DNA from: Noviherbaspirillum soli
Lineage (GTDB): Bacteria; Pseudomonadota; Gammaproteobacteria; Burkholderiales; Burkholderiaceae_D
DNA length: 64,000 bases
Assembly: GCF_015352955.1 (NCBI RefSeq)
Contig: NZ_JACYOX010000014.1
Location: forward strand, 58,401 to 122,400
Direction: 5' to 3'
The position numbers were made by a program, and so were the translations under genes. Each line of letters opens with the position of its first letter. Position 1 is the first letter of the stretch. This document shows positions 7,604 through 16,467 of this stretch, one piece after another. The notes under the pieces are model-generated. The model saw nothing but the letters and a program-made list of their open reading frames with translations. It searched no databases and was not told the DNA's origin.

Positions 7604-9405
7604 TGCGCAAATGCCATTTCACCAGATGGGTTCAGCTGCCCCTGCTCTTTCTGTTGATGATATCGGGGTCATTGTTTCTTTTACCGCAATTACAGGAAGG
7701 CGCGATCGACTCTCCCTTCAACACCGCCCATGGCCAGCCGGCACCAGTGTCCTGCCCCAACCTTCCTGGCAATCCGGCTGGTCCTGACTTCAGCAACCAG
7801 GACCTCTCCAACATGAACTTCAGCCGACGCGACCTGCGTGGCGCCAACTTCAGCGGCGCCACCCTGAAAGGCACCGTATTCATCGGCGCCAATCTGGAAG
7901 GCGCGAACTTCAGCAATGCCCGGGTGCAGGCAAGCGACCGGGAAGACCTGCGCCCCACCGACTTCACCAAGGCCAATCTCAACCGCGCCTGCTTCAGCAA
8001 CATGACATTCAGCGGCCGTACCTATTTCACTTACGCCGACATCAGTTGCGCGGATTTCTCCCGCACCAATCTTGCTGCGGGCCTGGCTATCTTCGGACCA
8101 AGCCCGCTAAGGATCGATGACAATACCTGCAAGCCCTCCTTCCGCGGCGCAGTGATGCACTGCGAGTTCGTGGCGGACTGGCCGCGGCTCGACCTGGGTT
8201 CCATCAGCGAGACCATGCGCACCGACCTCAGCGCATGCGCCAGCCAGCTCGGCAAGCTGAGCCTGGACAAGGCAGACCTGAACTGGGCCGTGTTTGGCAA
8301 CGCCGTGCTGGACGGTGTCAGCATGGCCGGCGCCAATCTTGCCGGTGCCGATTTGCGCGGCGCCAGCCTGGGATGCAGCAACGGCAGATGCGCCAACCTT
8401 GCGGGCGCGGTTCTCGACAAAGCCAGGCTCAGCAACGCAAAGCTGGATGGAATCAATCTCGCTGGCGCCAGCATGATCGGCGCGCAGCTTGATCGCGCCA
8501 GCCTGCAGTGCGTCGAAAAGCAATGCGCCAACCTGCAGCAGGCAGTTCTGCATGGCGCCAATCTGGCAAAAGCCAATCTTTCCGGCGCCAACCTGTACGG
8601 AGCAGCGCTGAGCAAGGGCAGCATCGGGGTCGCCGCGAACCTTGCAGGCGCCCATCTGAAGAACGCAAACCTGTCGTTTTCGCTGCTGACAGGCGCTGAT
8701 TTCAGCGCTGCGAACTTCTATAGCGATTATCCCGGCCTGTGCGCCACAACCGGGCCCAACCATGGCGGAACAACCAGGCAATGCGCCAGCGCCTATAAAG
8801 CGCAAATGACCGACACGAATTTTTCCAGGGCCTATCTGTACGGCGTCGACTTCAGCGGCGCACAGATTCGCGGCGGCCTGTTTGACAATGCGGTCCTGAC
8901 CGCAGCCAGCTTCGCTGGCGCATCGATCGATGCCAACAGCGACGGCGTCCGGACCCGCTTTGCCAATGCCCGCCTCGAAGGCACCGACCTGGCTGGCGCC
9001 GCCTTGCTGGAGTATGCGGATCTGAGCAACGCCTATCTGGATTTCAACGCCCGGGGCAATCTGCTCTATCTGAACCTTGCCGCCTCCCTGCACAACAGCT
9101 TCGCCTGCCCGCCACAGGGATGCACGCCACCCGCAGCGAGCGATGTCTGCGTCCTGCTGGCCTACCTTCCAACACCAGTCCCGTTATCCGGAACGATCAT
9201 CTGCCCCGACGGCGCCGCCGCGGGCGCGGACGGCGCGCCAGGTTGCGGCCCGGCGCAGGCCGATGGCAGCAACCCGCGCTGGAAGTCGCGCGTTGCCCAG
9301 AGTGATCCCGCTGCCTGGTATGCCGGTGCTGCCACTTACACACCCGCCGCCGCGCCGGCCAGTGTTTGCAACGGGTATCCGGACCGCGCCCGCGCCAGCT
9401 GGTAA
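7603..9405 (+). CDS. Exported pentapeptide-repeat protein with cysteine-paired loops
   Basis: 600 residues. A positively charged N-terminus and hydrophobic segment (~9-30) act as signal or anchor. The start at 7603 overlaps the previous stop (ATGA). From ~65 to ~500 the protein is built of A(N/D)LxxAxLxGA-type pentapeptide repeats, which form a right-handed square beta-helix. The repeats are interrupted by loops with paired cysteines (CSNGRC, CVEKQC, CPPQGC), suggesting disulfides and hence a periplasmic or extracellular location. The last ~100 residues lack repeats and contain a Gly/Ala-rich segment. Unlike Qnr/MfpA, it is exported and much longer, so gyrase protection is unlikely. Function unknown. 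Confidence 0.78.
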   Translation: MRKCHFTRWVQLPLLFLLMISGSLFLLPQLQEGAIDSPFNTAHGQPAPVSCPNLPGNPAGPDFSNQDLSNMNFSRRDLRGANFSGATLKGTVFIGANLEGANFSNARVQASDREDLRPTDFTKANLNRACFSNMTFSGRTYFTYADISCADFSRTNLAAGLAIFGPSPLRIDDNTCKPSFRGAVMHCEFVADWPRLDLGSISETMRTDLSACASQLGKLSLDKADLNWAVFGNAVLDGVSMAGANLAGADLRGASLGCSNGRCANLAGAVLDKARLSNAKLDGINLAGASMIGAQLDRASLQCVEKQCANLQQAVLHGANLAKANLSGANLYGAALSKGSIGVAANLAGAHLKNANLSFSLLTGADFSAANFYSDYPGLCATTGPNHGGTTRQCASAYKAQMTDTNFSRAYLYGVDFSGAQIRGGLFDNAVLTAASFAGASIDANSDGVRTRFANARLEGTDLAGAALLEYADLSNAYLDFNARGNLLYLNLAASLHNSFACPPQGCTPPAASDVCVLLAYLPTPVPLSGTIICPDGAAAGADGAPGCGPAQADGSNPRWKSRVAQSDPAAWYAGAATYTPAAAPASVCNGYPDRARASW

Positions 9406-9435
9406 TCCGCCCTTTTCCGGTAAAGAGGACAACTG

Positions 9436-12400
9436 ATGAACACAGAAAAATACGCACTCCTTTCCCGGCTCCTCAATAGCAGCCGCCTCACACGCCGCCA
9501 GTTCCTGACACGCGCCGGCGCCGCAGGCATGGCGCTCGGCTTGCCGCCTGCCCTGTCCGGCTGCGGCGGAACGTCCGATAGCGCAAGGACCATGGAAGAG
9601 CGCACCCTGTTCTTCAATCTGTCGCATCTGGGCTCCGGGCCCGACACCCATGTGCTGCATATTGCAGGCAAGCGCTTTCCGTTAACGCCCATCGCCGACG
9701 CGCCGCATGTGCTGGCACGTGCCAGCCAGGCCAACGCCTTCTTGAATGATGCCAATGTGGCCAGGCACATCACGCACCATGTCGAGTCCGTGTCCCTGCC
9801 GGCCGACGCGGTGATGCTGGCCTATCTGACCTCGATGGAAGACCCCGAAAAAGGCACCTGGCAGATGAACATGATTCATCTCGTGCTGCCACCACAAGCG
9901 CACCAGCGTGCCTATGCGGCGATATCGGCTGGCGCCACCGGCGCCTTTCCCCACTCCGCCAAGCGGATGCGTTATGGCTTGCCTGCGGCCAGCAGCGCGC
10001 GTGAACTCATGGAAGAAAGCATGCTGGTCGATGTAAGCGATCATGCCCAGACCCTGATCGGCATGCATGCCGAACTGGCCAGCCTCGACCCCGATACCGC
10101 CGCCCATGTGCATGGCAGTTATATTGCGCCCAGCCCTGCCACGTTCAGGCTGGCCCGGCAGCTTGCCGACCTGGGCCCGGCGACGGTGCAGCAGGCGGCT
10201 GGCCAGGCCAACCAGAACGGTTGGGCCACCCTGGTGCCCATGATGAACAACCGTGTGCAGCCGCCAGCGCCCTTCAAGAAAGGCGACGGCAGGCTCAATC
10301 TGTATCGTCCGGATTGGAACAGCCAGGTGGATATGGGGGTGGCCTATGCGCTGCGCTCCATCAAGCCCCTGGTGGCCAATGATCCCGCGCTGGGCATGGA
10401 TGTCACTTCGGTGACCAAGGGCCAACCCTTGCAGCCCGAAAAAATCAAGGGAAAGCTATGGAGCTGGCATCAGGGCGAGGCTTATCGTGAACGTAGCCCG
10501 GTCACCGCAGGTGAAGCGGCCCCGACGCTGACGATCAATAGCATCACGACAGAAACAGGGCTGGCTGTGGGCCAGCCTACCGTCAGCAATGAAGGCGGCA
10601 CGGTGAAGGTCACGCTGGACAACGTCAACAATTGGTACCTTCGCTGGCTGGGCGTGTGGCTTCAGTTCCGGCGCGCCGGCAGCAACGACCTGATCCCGAT
10701 TGCCAGCTTGCCGGCCGACACGCTGCAAGGAAGAACCGGGCCATCTCCCATGGACAGGCCGTATGCCATGTTTGCCGGCATGATGCCCCCGGTGAGTGTG
10801 CTGGCGGGCATTCCCGTCGACCCGGGAAGCTTCGCGCCCACCATCAGGATTCCCACGACCGCCGCGTCCACAGAAGTCCTTTATGGCGGCCTTGGCCTGT
10901 CTGGCGTCAAGTCGGGCCTGGTCAGCGACGCCGACCTTGCGGCGCTGGTCAAGCCCGGGGTGATGATGACGGTACTGGTCAATTACGTACTGGTCGAACT
11001 GTTCATGGCGCTCGGCGCCACGCCCATGCCGGATACGATCTCGACAATCGTGGAACTGGTGGCGGAAGGGCTGGCCATCGTCCTCGTCGACCTGATCACC
11101 GAAGTGGACTTTAACAAGGCCAGCCCCGGCGAGGTCATCAAGGCGATCGTCACAGACCTCGCCCTGATGATAGTCACCAAAGGTGTGAACGAGCTGATCG
11201 ACAAACTGATTGAAAAAGTGGTGCCCTCCGCCTTGGCCCAGCAGATCATTGATTCCATGCCTGTCGTCGGCGTGATTGCGCGCGCGGTGGCTGACGGGCT
11301 GGATCTGCTGGAAATTGCCGAAACCACCGTAGAAATCGCCATTTCCCCGCCCATCTATAGCTTCAGCATGGTGCTGACCCGCAAAGTCACGGTGACGCTC
11401 CTGCCCGATGCAACATCGAAATCGTTTCCAACGAAGGAAGACAGCCAGGCCTTCTATTACAAGCTCAGCTATCAATTCGACAGCGGCCCATCGCATGTGC
11501 TCACTGCGGTCGACCTGCCGTCCATCGGAAAGGGTGCTGCATCGCTGGCCATTGTCCTGGACGGCATCCCGCTCGGCGGCAAGGTGAATGTTGCGATAGC
11601 GATCTATGTACGCAATGCGTCAACGCCCGTCGGCCAGAGCGACTGGTGCGCCGCGCAGGCCAGCAGCGGGCTGCAGGCAAACGACGCCAGCCTTGCGCCG
11701 GTTCTGACGCTGACCAACAACAAGATTCCGATCAATGCCGGCACGACCTATCTCCATCGAAGACGCAGCGTGCTGGCCGGCGACGGCACGCATCGCTGGC
11801 AGAACGACGGCAATGCCCCGCCCTACCTGCCTCCGCCCGGCGACCAGCAGCCTGGCCTGGGCGCCTTGCGCAATATCACGGTGCGGGAGATGACGGTCCG
11901 CAACGAAGGCTATGTCGGCTACGCCTGGCAGGCATTCAGCAGCGGCGTGCCGGGCTGCGGCACCGACCAGGGACAATACGACTACCTTGCCAATCTCAAC
12001 ACGGATAGCGCCAGTGCGCAGCAGGGTTATGCCAGCAGCCCATGCGGCCTGCAGAGCGGCGCCCAACTGAGCTACAGCCTGCTGTCGGACGACAACCTCA
12101 ATCTTTACCTGGACCCTGGCCAGCTTTACCTGCGACCGGTCCAGCTGGGCTCGTCTCCTTCCTTTGCCGGCACCGGGCTTGCCTTTGGCCAGCTCAACGT
12201 GGCGCCGACTGCGCTGCTGCTGCATCCGGCAGGACATGTCGTCAGCATTAACCAGGAACACCATATTCTGGAAACACTGCGCCTGCCTTCCGCGGCGGTG
12301 GACGAAGCCACGGCAGCCGTCAATCACCGGGCGCGGGTGCACTCCGGATTGGGATCGCGGCCCGGCCTGATGAACAAGCCCGTGGCGGCCGTGGTGTCTG

Positions 12401-12810
12401 GCGACGGCATCATCCTGGTGCTGGAAGCCAGCGATACCAACAACCGCATCCAGGCTTTCGATCTCGGCGGCAATCCGGTGCCTTACTTCAAAGGCCAGAC
12501 CGAGCCCTGGTTCCTGCGCCTGAAGACGCCCGCCGGCACGATTTATCTCGATATTGCCGTCGAATTCGGCGGCTACATCTACGTGCTCTCCCGAGACGAT
12601 AGCGGCATGCACCGGCTGGACATCTATGCATCGCAGCAGCAGGGCATCGACCCCGTCTGCACGACATTCAACTTCAATGCGGCGGCGATTGCCGTCGACT
12701 ATGCGCGTACCCTGTATGCGCTCAATTACCAACCACTGACCTTGCCGGGCGGCGCCCTGCCGGCGCTTACTGAACCCTCGGTCAGCCAGTGGAGCCCTCC
12801 CCTGCCCTGA
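9436..12810 (+). CDS. Large Tat-exported protein of unknown function, with helical core and beta-propeller-like C-terminus
   Basis: 1124 residues. Twin-arginine signal (TRRQFLTRAGAAG) followed by a possible lipobox (ALSGC, Cys ~36), so exported folded and perhaps lipidated. AGAGGA precedes the ATG by 8 bases. Residues ~40-330 are mixed alpha/beta with no recognised motif; ~360-500 look beta-rich; ~510-640 form a markedly hydrophobic, helical region with short charged breaks; ~940-1110 contain NHL/propeller-like repeats (VVSGDGIILVLEASDTNNRI, YIYVLSRDDSG). A Tat signal often means cofactor or complex assembly before export, but no cofactor motif was seen. Last gene of the three-gene unit, 30 bp after the pentapeptide gene. 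Confidence 0.65.
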   Translation: MNTEKYALLSRLLNSSRLTRRQFLTRAGAAGMALGLPPALSGCGGTSDSARTMEERTLFFNLSHLGSGPDTHVLHIAGKRFPLTPIADAPHVLARASQANAFLNDANVARHITHHVESVSLPADAVMLAYLTSMEDPEKGTWQMNMIHLVLPPQAHQRAYAAISAGATGAFPHSAKRMRYGLPAASSARELMEESMLVDVSDHAQTLIGMHAELASLDPDTAAHVHGSYIAPSPATFRLARQLADLGPATVQQAAGQANQNGWATLVPMMNNRVQPPAPFKKGDGRLNLYRPDWNSQVDMGVAYALRSIKPLVANDPALGMDVTSVTKGQPLQPEKIKGKLWSWHQGEAYRERSPVTAGEAAPTLTINSITTETGLAVGQPTVSNEGGTVKVTLDNVNNWYLRWLGVWLQFRRAGSNDLIPIASLPADTLQGRTGPSPMDRPYAMFAGMMPPVSVLAGIPVDPGSFAPTIRIPTTAASTEVLYGGLGLSGVKSGLVSDADLAALVKPGVMMTVLVNYVLVELFMALGATPMPDTISTIVELVAEGLAIVLVDLITEVDFNKASPGEVIKAIVTDLALMIVTKGVNELIDKLIEKVVPSALAQQIIDSMPVVGVIARAVADGLDLLEIAETTVEIAISPPIYSFSMVLTRKVTVTLLPDATSKSFPTKEDSQAFYYKLSYQFDSGPSHVLTAVDLPSIGKGAASLAIVLDGIPLGGKVNVAIAIYVRNASTPVGQSDWCAAQASSGLQANDASLAPVLTLTNNKIPINAGTTYLHRRRSVLAGDGTHRWQNDGNAPPYLPPPGDQQPGLGALRNITVREMTVRNEGYVGYAWQAFSSGVPGCGTDQGQYDYLANLNTDSASAQQGYASSPCGLQSGAQLSYSLLSDDNLNLYLDPGQLYLRPVQLGSSPSFAGTGLAFGQLNVAPTALLLHPAGHVVSINQEHHILETLRLPSAAVDEATAAVNHRARVHSGLGSRPGLMNKPVAAVVSGDGIILVLEASDTNNRIQAFDLGGNPVPYFKGQTEPWFLRLKTPAGTIYLDIAVEFGGYIYVLSRDDSGMHRLDIYASQQQGIDPVCTTFNFNAAAIAVDYARTLYALNYQPLTLPGGALPALTEPSVSQWSPPLP

Positions 12811-12832
12811 AGCGCATTGCCCCGCGCACTGC

Positions 12833-14089
12833 TCACGCGAAGCGCCGTGCCGCGTCCAGCGCCAGGCCGGTGCCTATGCTGCCGAACAGGTCGCCCTCCA
12901 CCCGCTGCGCCTGCGGCACCTGCGCGGCAATGCGCTCGCGCAGCAATTGCACGCCGCTGGCGCCGCCCGTGAAGAACACTGTATCCACCGTATCCGGTCC
13001 CACGCCGGCATCACGCAGCAAAGCCTGGACTGTGCGCTCCACGGTATCGACCAGATGCGACACCGCGCGCTCGAAACCCGCGCGGGTCAGCGCCAGATCG
13101 ATCGGCGGCGCCAGGCGGTCCAGCGCCAGCGTGGCTTCCGGTCGGGCCGACAGGGCGATCTTGCCTTCCTCGACTTTCAATGCCAGCCAGTGGCCGGCAC
13201 GCTCCGCGATCAGGTTGCGCAGGCGGTCCAGGGCCACCGTATCGCAGGCATCCCGGTACAGGTCCTTCAACTGCAGCACCGCTTTCTGCGTGTAGGCGAA
13301 ATTGATGGTGTGCCAGGTGGCCAGGTTGAAGTAGTAACTGGATGGCACCTCGCTGCCGCTTTTCAGACGGCTGCCCAGGCCGAGCAGAGGCATCACGGCC
13401 GCCAGGCTCAGGTACTTGTCGAAGTCGGTGCCGCCGATATGCACGCCGCCGTTGGCCAGGATGTCTGCACGGCGGTCTGTCATCTGCGCGCGTTGCGGTG
13501 ATAACCGTACCAGCGAAAAATCCGAGGTGCCCCCGCCGATGTCGGCTACCAGGACCAGTTCTTCCCGGGCAATGCGCGACTCGTAATCAAAGGCGGCGGC
13601 AATCGGCTCGTACTGGAAAGCCACGTCACGGAAGCCGACCGCCAGCGCAATCTCACGCAGAGTGTCTTCAGCCAGGCGATCCGCCTGTGGATCGTCATCG
13701 ATGAAATGCACCGGGCGGCCGAATACCGCGTGCTCGAACTGGCAGCCGGCCGCTGCCTCGCCACGGCGCCGCAATTCGCCGATGAACTGGGCCAGCAGGG
13801 CGCGAAATGGCAGCGCCCGCCCCAGCACCTCGGTCTGGCCATCGATCAGCGGCGTGCCAAGCAGGCTTTTCAAAGAGCGCATCAGGCGTCCCTCATAGCC
13901 GGCAAGATACTCGGTCAGGCCGGCGCGGCCAAAGCTGGCGCGTTCTTCCTCGGCATTGAAAAACACGACGGATGGCAGGGTCGGCTTGCCATCCTCCAGA
14001 GCCAGCAGAGCGGACTCACCCGGCCGCTGCCAGCCCAGCGTGGAATTGGAAGTGCCGAAATCGACGCCGCAAGCAGATGCCATGACCAT
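12833..14089 (-). CDS. yegD: Hsp70-family protein, YegD-like
   Basis: 418 residues: an actin-like ATPase domain without the Hsp70 substrate-binding domain, as in E. coli YegD. Phosphate-1 motif GVDFGTSNSTLGW at the N-terminus, phosphate-2 VADIGGGTSDFSLVRL near 190, adenosine motif FFTGGASGVQLLRERI near 375. Cytosolic; no reaction has been firmly established for YegD. Both ATG 14089 and ATG 14083 are possible starts; neither has a strong Shine-Dalgarno. Convergent with the preceding three-gene unit, with 22 bp between stops. Confidence 0.88.
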   Translation of the reverse strand: MVMASACGVDFGTSNSTLGWQRPGESALLALEDGKPTLPSVVFFNAEEERASFGRAGLTEYLAGYEGRLMRSLKSLLGTPLIDGQTEVLGRALPFRALLAQFIGELRRRGEAAAGCQFEHAVFGRPVHFIDDDPQADRLAEDTLREIALAVGFRDVAFQYEPIAAAFDYESRIAREELVLVADIGGGTSDFSLVRLSPQRAQMTDRRADILANGGVHIGGTDFDKYLSLAAVMPLLGLGSRLKSGSEVPSSYYFNLATWHTINFAYTQKAVLQLKDLYRDACDTVALDRLRNLIAERAGHWLALKVEEGKIALSARPEATLALDRLAPPIDLALTRAGFERAVSHLVDTVERTVQALLRDAGVGPDTVDTVFFTGGASGVQLLRERIAAQVPQAQRVEGDLFGSIGTGLALDAARRFA

Positions 14090-14370
14090 GTCCGGGAGAA
14101 TGGGGAAGGCCGGGATTTTAAAGCAGATTCGTCTTCACTGGCTTGTACCGGGCCGAGGCGGACTGTCACTGAAAATAGGCTTGCCGGCATGCGCTGGCGG
14201 CGCCACCGCAGTGGCGGCGCAATCTCGCTGGCGCCGCCGGGAGGCTCCCCAATCCGGGCCTGTCTTCAAGCATACTCGCTGGCGCCGCATGGTTTGTATC
14301 CGGACGTAACAAACAGGCAGCAAGGTTCAAACGGATTTACACTTTTACTATTGCATTTCTGGAGATCGTC

Positions 14371-14742
14371 GTGAAACCCGCAAGATTGATTCTGGCCGCG
14401 ACGCTATTGCTCGCCGGGCTCGGTGCCACCGGCAGTGCATTGGCGCATGGCGGGCATGGGCATCGTGGTGGCCATGCAAGCCTGGGACTGTACTTCGGTG
14501 TGCCGCTGGCAGCGCCTTACTACTATCCGCCTGCGTATTATTATCCGCCGCGCTACTATTACCCGGCGCCAGTGGTCGTGGCGCCTGCCGCGCCAACCTA
14601 TTACCTGCAGCAGGATACGCCGCCGCCCCCGCCGCCTGCCGGCTACTGGTACTACTGCCGCGATCCGCAAGGCTATTATCCGCAGGTGCCGCAATGTCCC
14701 ACGCCCTGGCAGCAAGTGCCGGCACAACCTTCAACCCGATGA
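14371..14742 (+). CDS. Small secreted Tyr/Pro-rich protein
   Basis: 123 residues, GTG start with GGAG seven bases upstream. A signal peptide (cleavage near 25, SALA-H) is followed by a His/Gly stretch (HGGHGHRGGH), then repeated PYYYPPAYYYPP-type segments and a C-terminal PPPPPPAGYWYYCRDPQGYYPQVPQCP motif. That last motif recurs in many small secreted proteobacterial proteins of unknown function. Ten bases separate it from the next gene, another envelope protein, so they are probably co-transcribed. Confidence 0.75.
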   Translation: MKPARLILAATLLLAGLGATGSALAHGGHGHRGGHASLGLYFGVPLAAPYYYPPAYYYPPRYYYPAPVVVAPAAPTYYLQQDTPPPPPPAGYWYYCRDPQGYYPQVPQCPTPWQQVPAQPSTR

Positions 14743-14752
14743 GCGCATCTCC

Positions 14753-15313
14753 ATGTCACTTCTGAAAAGAACCCTTCCATTCCTCGGCATCGCGGCGCTT
14801 GCCGCCTGCACCACCATGCCCAGCGGACCAAACGTGATGGTGCTGCCGGGCAGCGGCAAGAACTTCGACCAGTTCCGGGCCGACGACTTTCAGTGCCGCC
14901 AGTACGCACAGTCGCAACTGGGCGGCGCCACGCCGGAAACGGCAATGAGCGATAGCGGCGCCCGCAGCGCCGCCCTGGGCACCGTGCTCGGCGCAGCGGC
15001 CGGCGCGGCGCTCAATGGCGGTCGCGGCGCGGCGGTGGGCGCCGGCACCGGCCTGGCTTTCGGCGGACTGGCCGGCACCGGCACTGCCCAGGCATCCGGC
15101 TATGGCCAGCAGCGTCGCTACGACTATGCCTATATGCAGTGCATGTATGCCCAGGGACACCGGGTACCGTCGGCCGGAGGTTATGCCAGCGATCAGCGCA
15201 TGACGCCGTCCTATGCACCGCCAAGCGGCTACACTGCGCCCTCTGGCGCTAGCTCCGCCTACCCGAGTCCGCCTCCGCCGCCGCCTGGCCCGGCCCCGGC
15301 CCCGCCACGCTGA
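14753..15313 (+). CDS. Glycine-zipper lipoprotein
   Basis: 186 residues. The start at 14753 gives a lipoprotein signal (LAAC, Cys19). After a short conserved segment containing FDQFRADDFQCRQYA, residues ~66-110 form a Gly-zipper (LGAAAGAALNGGRGAAVGAG), as in YMGG/OmpA-associated lipoproteins that insert into or span membranes. Next comes a YDYAYMQCMYAQGHRVP motif common to this group, then a Pro-rich C-terminus. The end overlaps the 3' end of the convergent DUF72 gene by 55 bp; both frames keep good codon usage, so the overlap looks genuine. Confidence 0.8.
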   Translation: MSLLKRTLPFLGIAALAACTTMPSGPNVMVLPGSGKNFDQFRADDFQCRQYAQSQLGGATPETAMSDSGARSAALGTVLGAAAGAALNGGRGAAVGAGTGLAFGGLAGTGTAQASGYGQQRRYDYAYMQCMYAQGHRVPSAGGYASDQRMTPSYAPPSGYTAPSGASSAYPSPPPPPPGPAPAPPR

Positions 15314-16104
15314 TCACCACGATAGGCGTCCGTCAGCGCCAGCGTCGTCAGCGCATTCGGCACGGCGGCGCCGCTGGCGGTGTTATCAAATATGCACCAC
15401 ACTTCCCGCCCCTGGCGCTGCTGCCGCGCCAGCCAGGCCGCGTTGCGGCGCAAACAGTCTTCCGGGTAATCCGAGTGGTAGATGACTGGGGAGCCGTGCA
15501 ACCTTACGTACACCAGTTCCTGATACAGGGCCGGCGTGGGGTCCAAGGCCACCTGCGGGTCTGCCAATACCCTTCCCACCTTGAACTTTGCCAGCAATGC
15601 CGTGGCTTTCTCGCCAAACCAGCTTTGGTGACGCGGCTCGCAAGCAATGCTGGTCCCCAGGCGCTCCCTCAGACGGGCAAATAGTGCACTCGCGGCATCC
15701 TGGTCGAACGCCAGGCTGGGCGGCATCTGCACGAGCAGGCAACCGAACCGGTCGGCAAGTTGGCTGGCTGCGTCCAGGAATGCGGCCACCGGCTCGGCGA
15801 TGTCGCGCAGCCTGCGTTCATGGGTAATTTCCCTGGGCAATTTCAGGGAAAACCGGAATCCGGGCGGAACACTGTCGCGCCAGCGGGCATAGGTGGAAGG
15901 CTTGTGCGGTCTGTAGAACGATGAATTGATTTCCACTGCGGGAAACACTTGAGCATAACGCTCGAGGTGGCTGCCTTCCCCCGGAAAGCGCGGCTGTACT
16001 GCCGAGGAAAGACTCCAGCCGGCACAGCCCACCATGATTCCGGCAGGCGGCGCCGGTCTCGCTTGTTCATCGAATAATATGCCTTGCTGCGCCTGGTCTG
16101 ACAT
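15259..16104 (-). CDS. DUF72 family protein (YecE-like)
   Basis: About 281 residues, a TIM-barrel-like family of unknown reaction. Signature pieces: VGCAGWSL at the first strand, VEINSSFYRPHKPSTYARWRDSVPPGFRFSLKLPREITHERRL, LLVQMPPSLAFD, ACEPRHQSWF and the C-terminal VWCIFDNTASGAAVPNA. ATG 16104 is preferred (AGAAGG five bases upstream); a GTG at 16110 is also in frame. The last ~18 residues are Gly-rich and lie in the overlap with the convergent lipoprotein gene. Confidence 0.88.
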   Translation of the reverse strand: MSDQAQQGILFDEQARPAPPAGIMVGCAGWSLSSAVQPRFPGEGSHLERYAQVFPAVEINSSFYRPHKPSTYARWRDSVPPGFRFSLKLPREITHERRLRDIAEPVAAFLDAASQLADRFGCLLVQMPPSLAFDQDAASALFARLRERLGTSIACEPRHQSWFGEKATALLAKFKVGRVLADPQVALDPTPALYQELVYVRLHGSPVIYHSDYPEDCLRRNAAWLARQQRQGREVWCIFDNTASGAAVPNALTTLALTDAYRGDQRGGAGAGPGGGGGGLG

Positions 16105-16110
16105 GCACAC

Positions 16111-16315
16111 CTTCTTCCTTGGGAGACATGGCAGTCATCTTGCCCTGGCCGTCCCCTCGCCTGCTTTGCGGGCATGCAATACCGGCTTAGTTTTCCGTTA
16201 TTCCTACATCGCTATGGGTCGATGTCCGATTCATCAGTTATCTGTCGACTGATAGGCTGGCGCCAATCAATGCATGCAAACCGATCAATTGCTTGTTCAG
16301 ACATCGGAGAACGTG
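16111..16315. other. Intergenic, no feature beyond the leader of the small membrane gene
   Basis: AT-richer than its surroundings. It probably contains the promoters of the leftward DUF72 gene and the rightward small genes, but no convincing -35/-10 pair was found. Confidence 0.3.
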
Positions 16316-16393
16316 ATGGGCAAATACTTTTTGGCATGGCTGCTTGGCGTACCAGCCATCGTGCTGGTGTTGATTTATTTCTTCATGCATTAA
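16316..16393 (+). CDS. 25-residue single-span membrane peptide
   Basis: Encodes MGKYFLAWLLGVPAIVLVLI followed by YFFMH and a stop. GGAGA sits five bases before the ATG (an in-frame GTG lies one codon earlier). One charged residue at the N-terminus and an uninterrupted ~19-residue hydrophobic segment with a central Gly-Val-Pro make a single-span inner-membrane peptide. Organised composition, a good ribosome site and a clean stop argue for a real gene despite the length. Its neighbours are a stand-alone receiver and a CsbD-like protein, a stress-type context. No function known to me. Confidence 0.6.
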   Translation: MGKYFLAWLLGVPAIVLVLIYFFMH

Positions 16394-16467
16394 ATGACGG
16401 CGTAAAAGCAGCTTGCCGGCCCGGACAGGGTTGTCCCGCTGCTTCGGAAAGCCAGGACAGGAATGCA

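Noticed and set aside
7591..7618. GGAACC before the pentapeptide gene as an hrp box
   Set aside because: No acceptable CCACNNA half at 15-16 bases; it lies inside the coding end of the previous gene.
7603..9405. Pentapeptide-repeat protein as a Qnr-type gyrase protector
   Set aside because: It has an export signal, paired cysteines and about three times the Qnr length.
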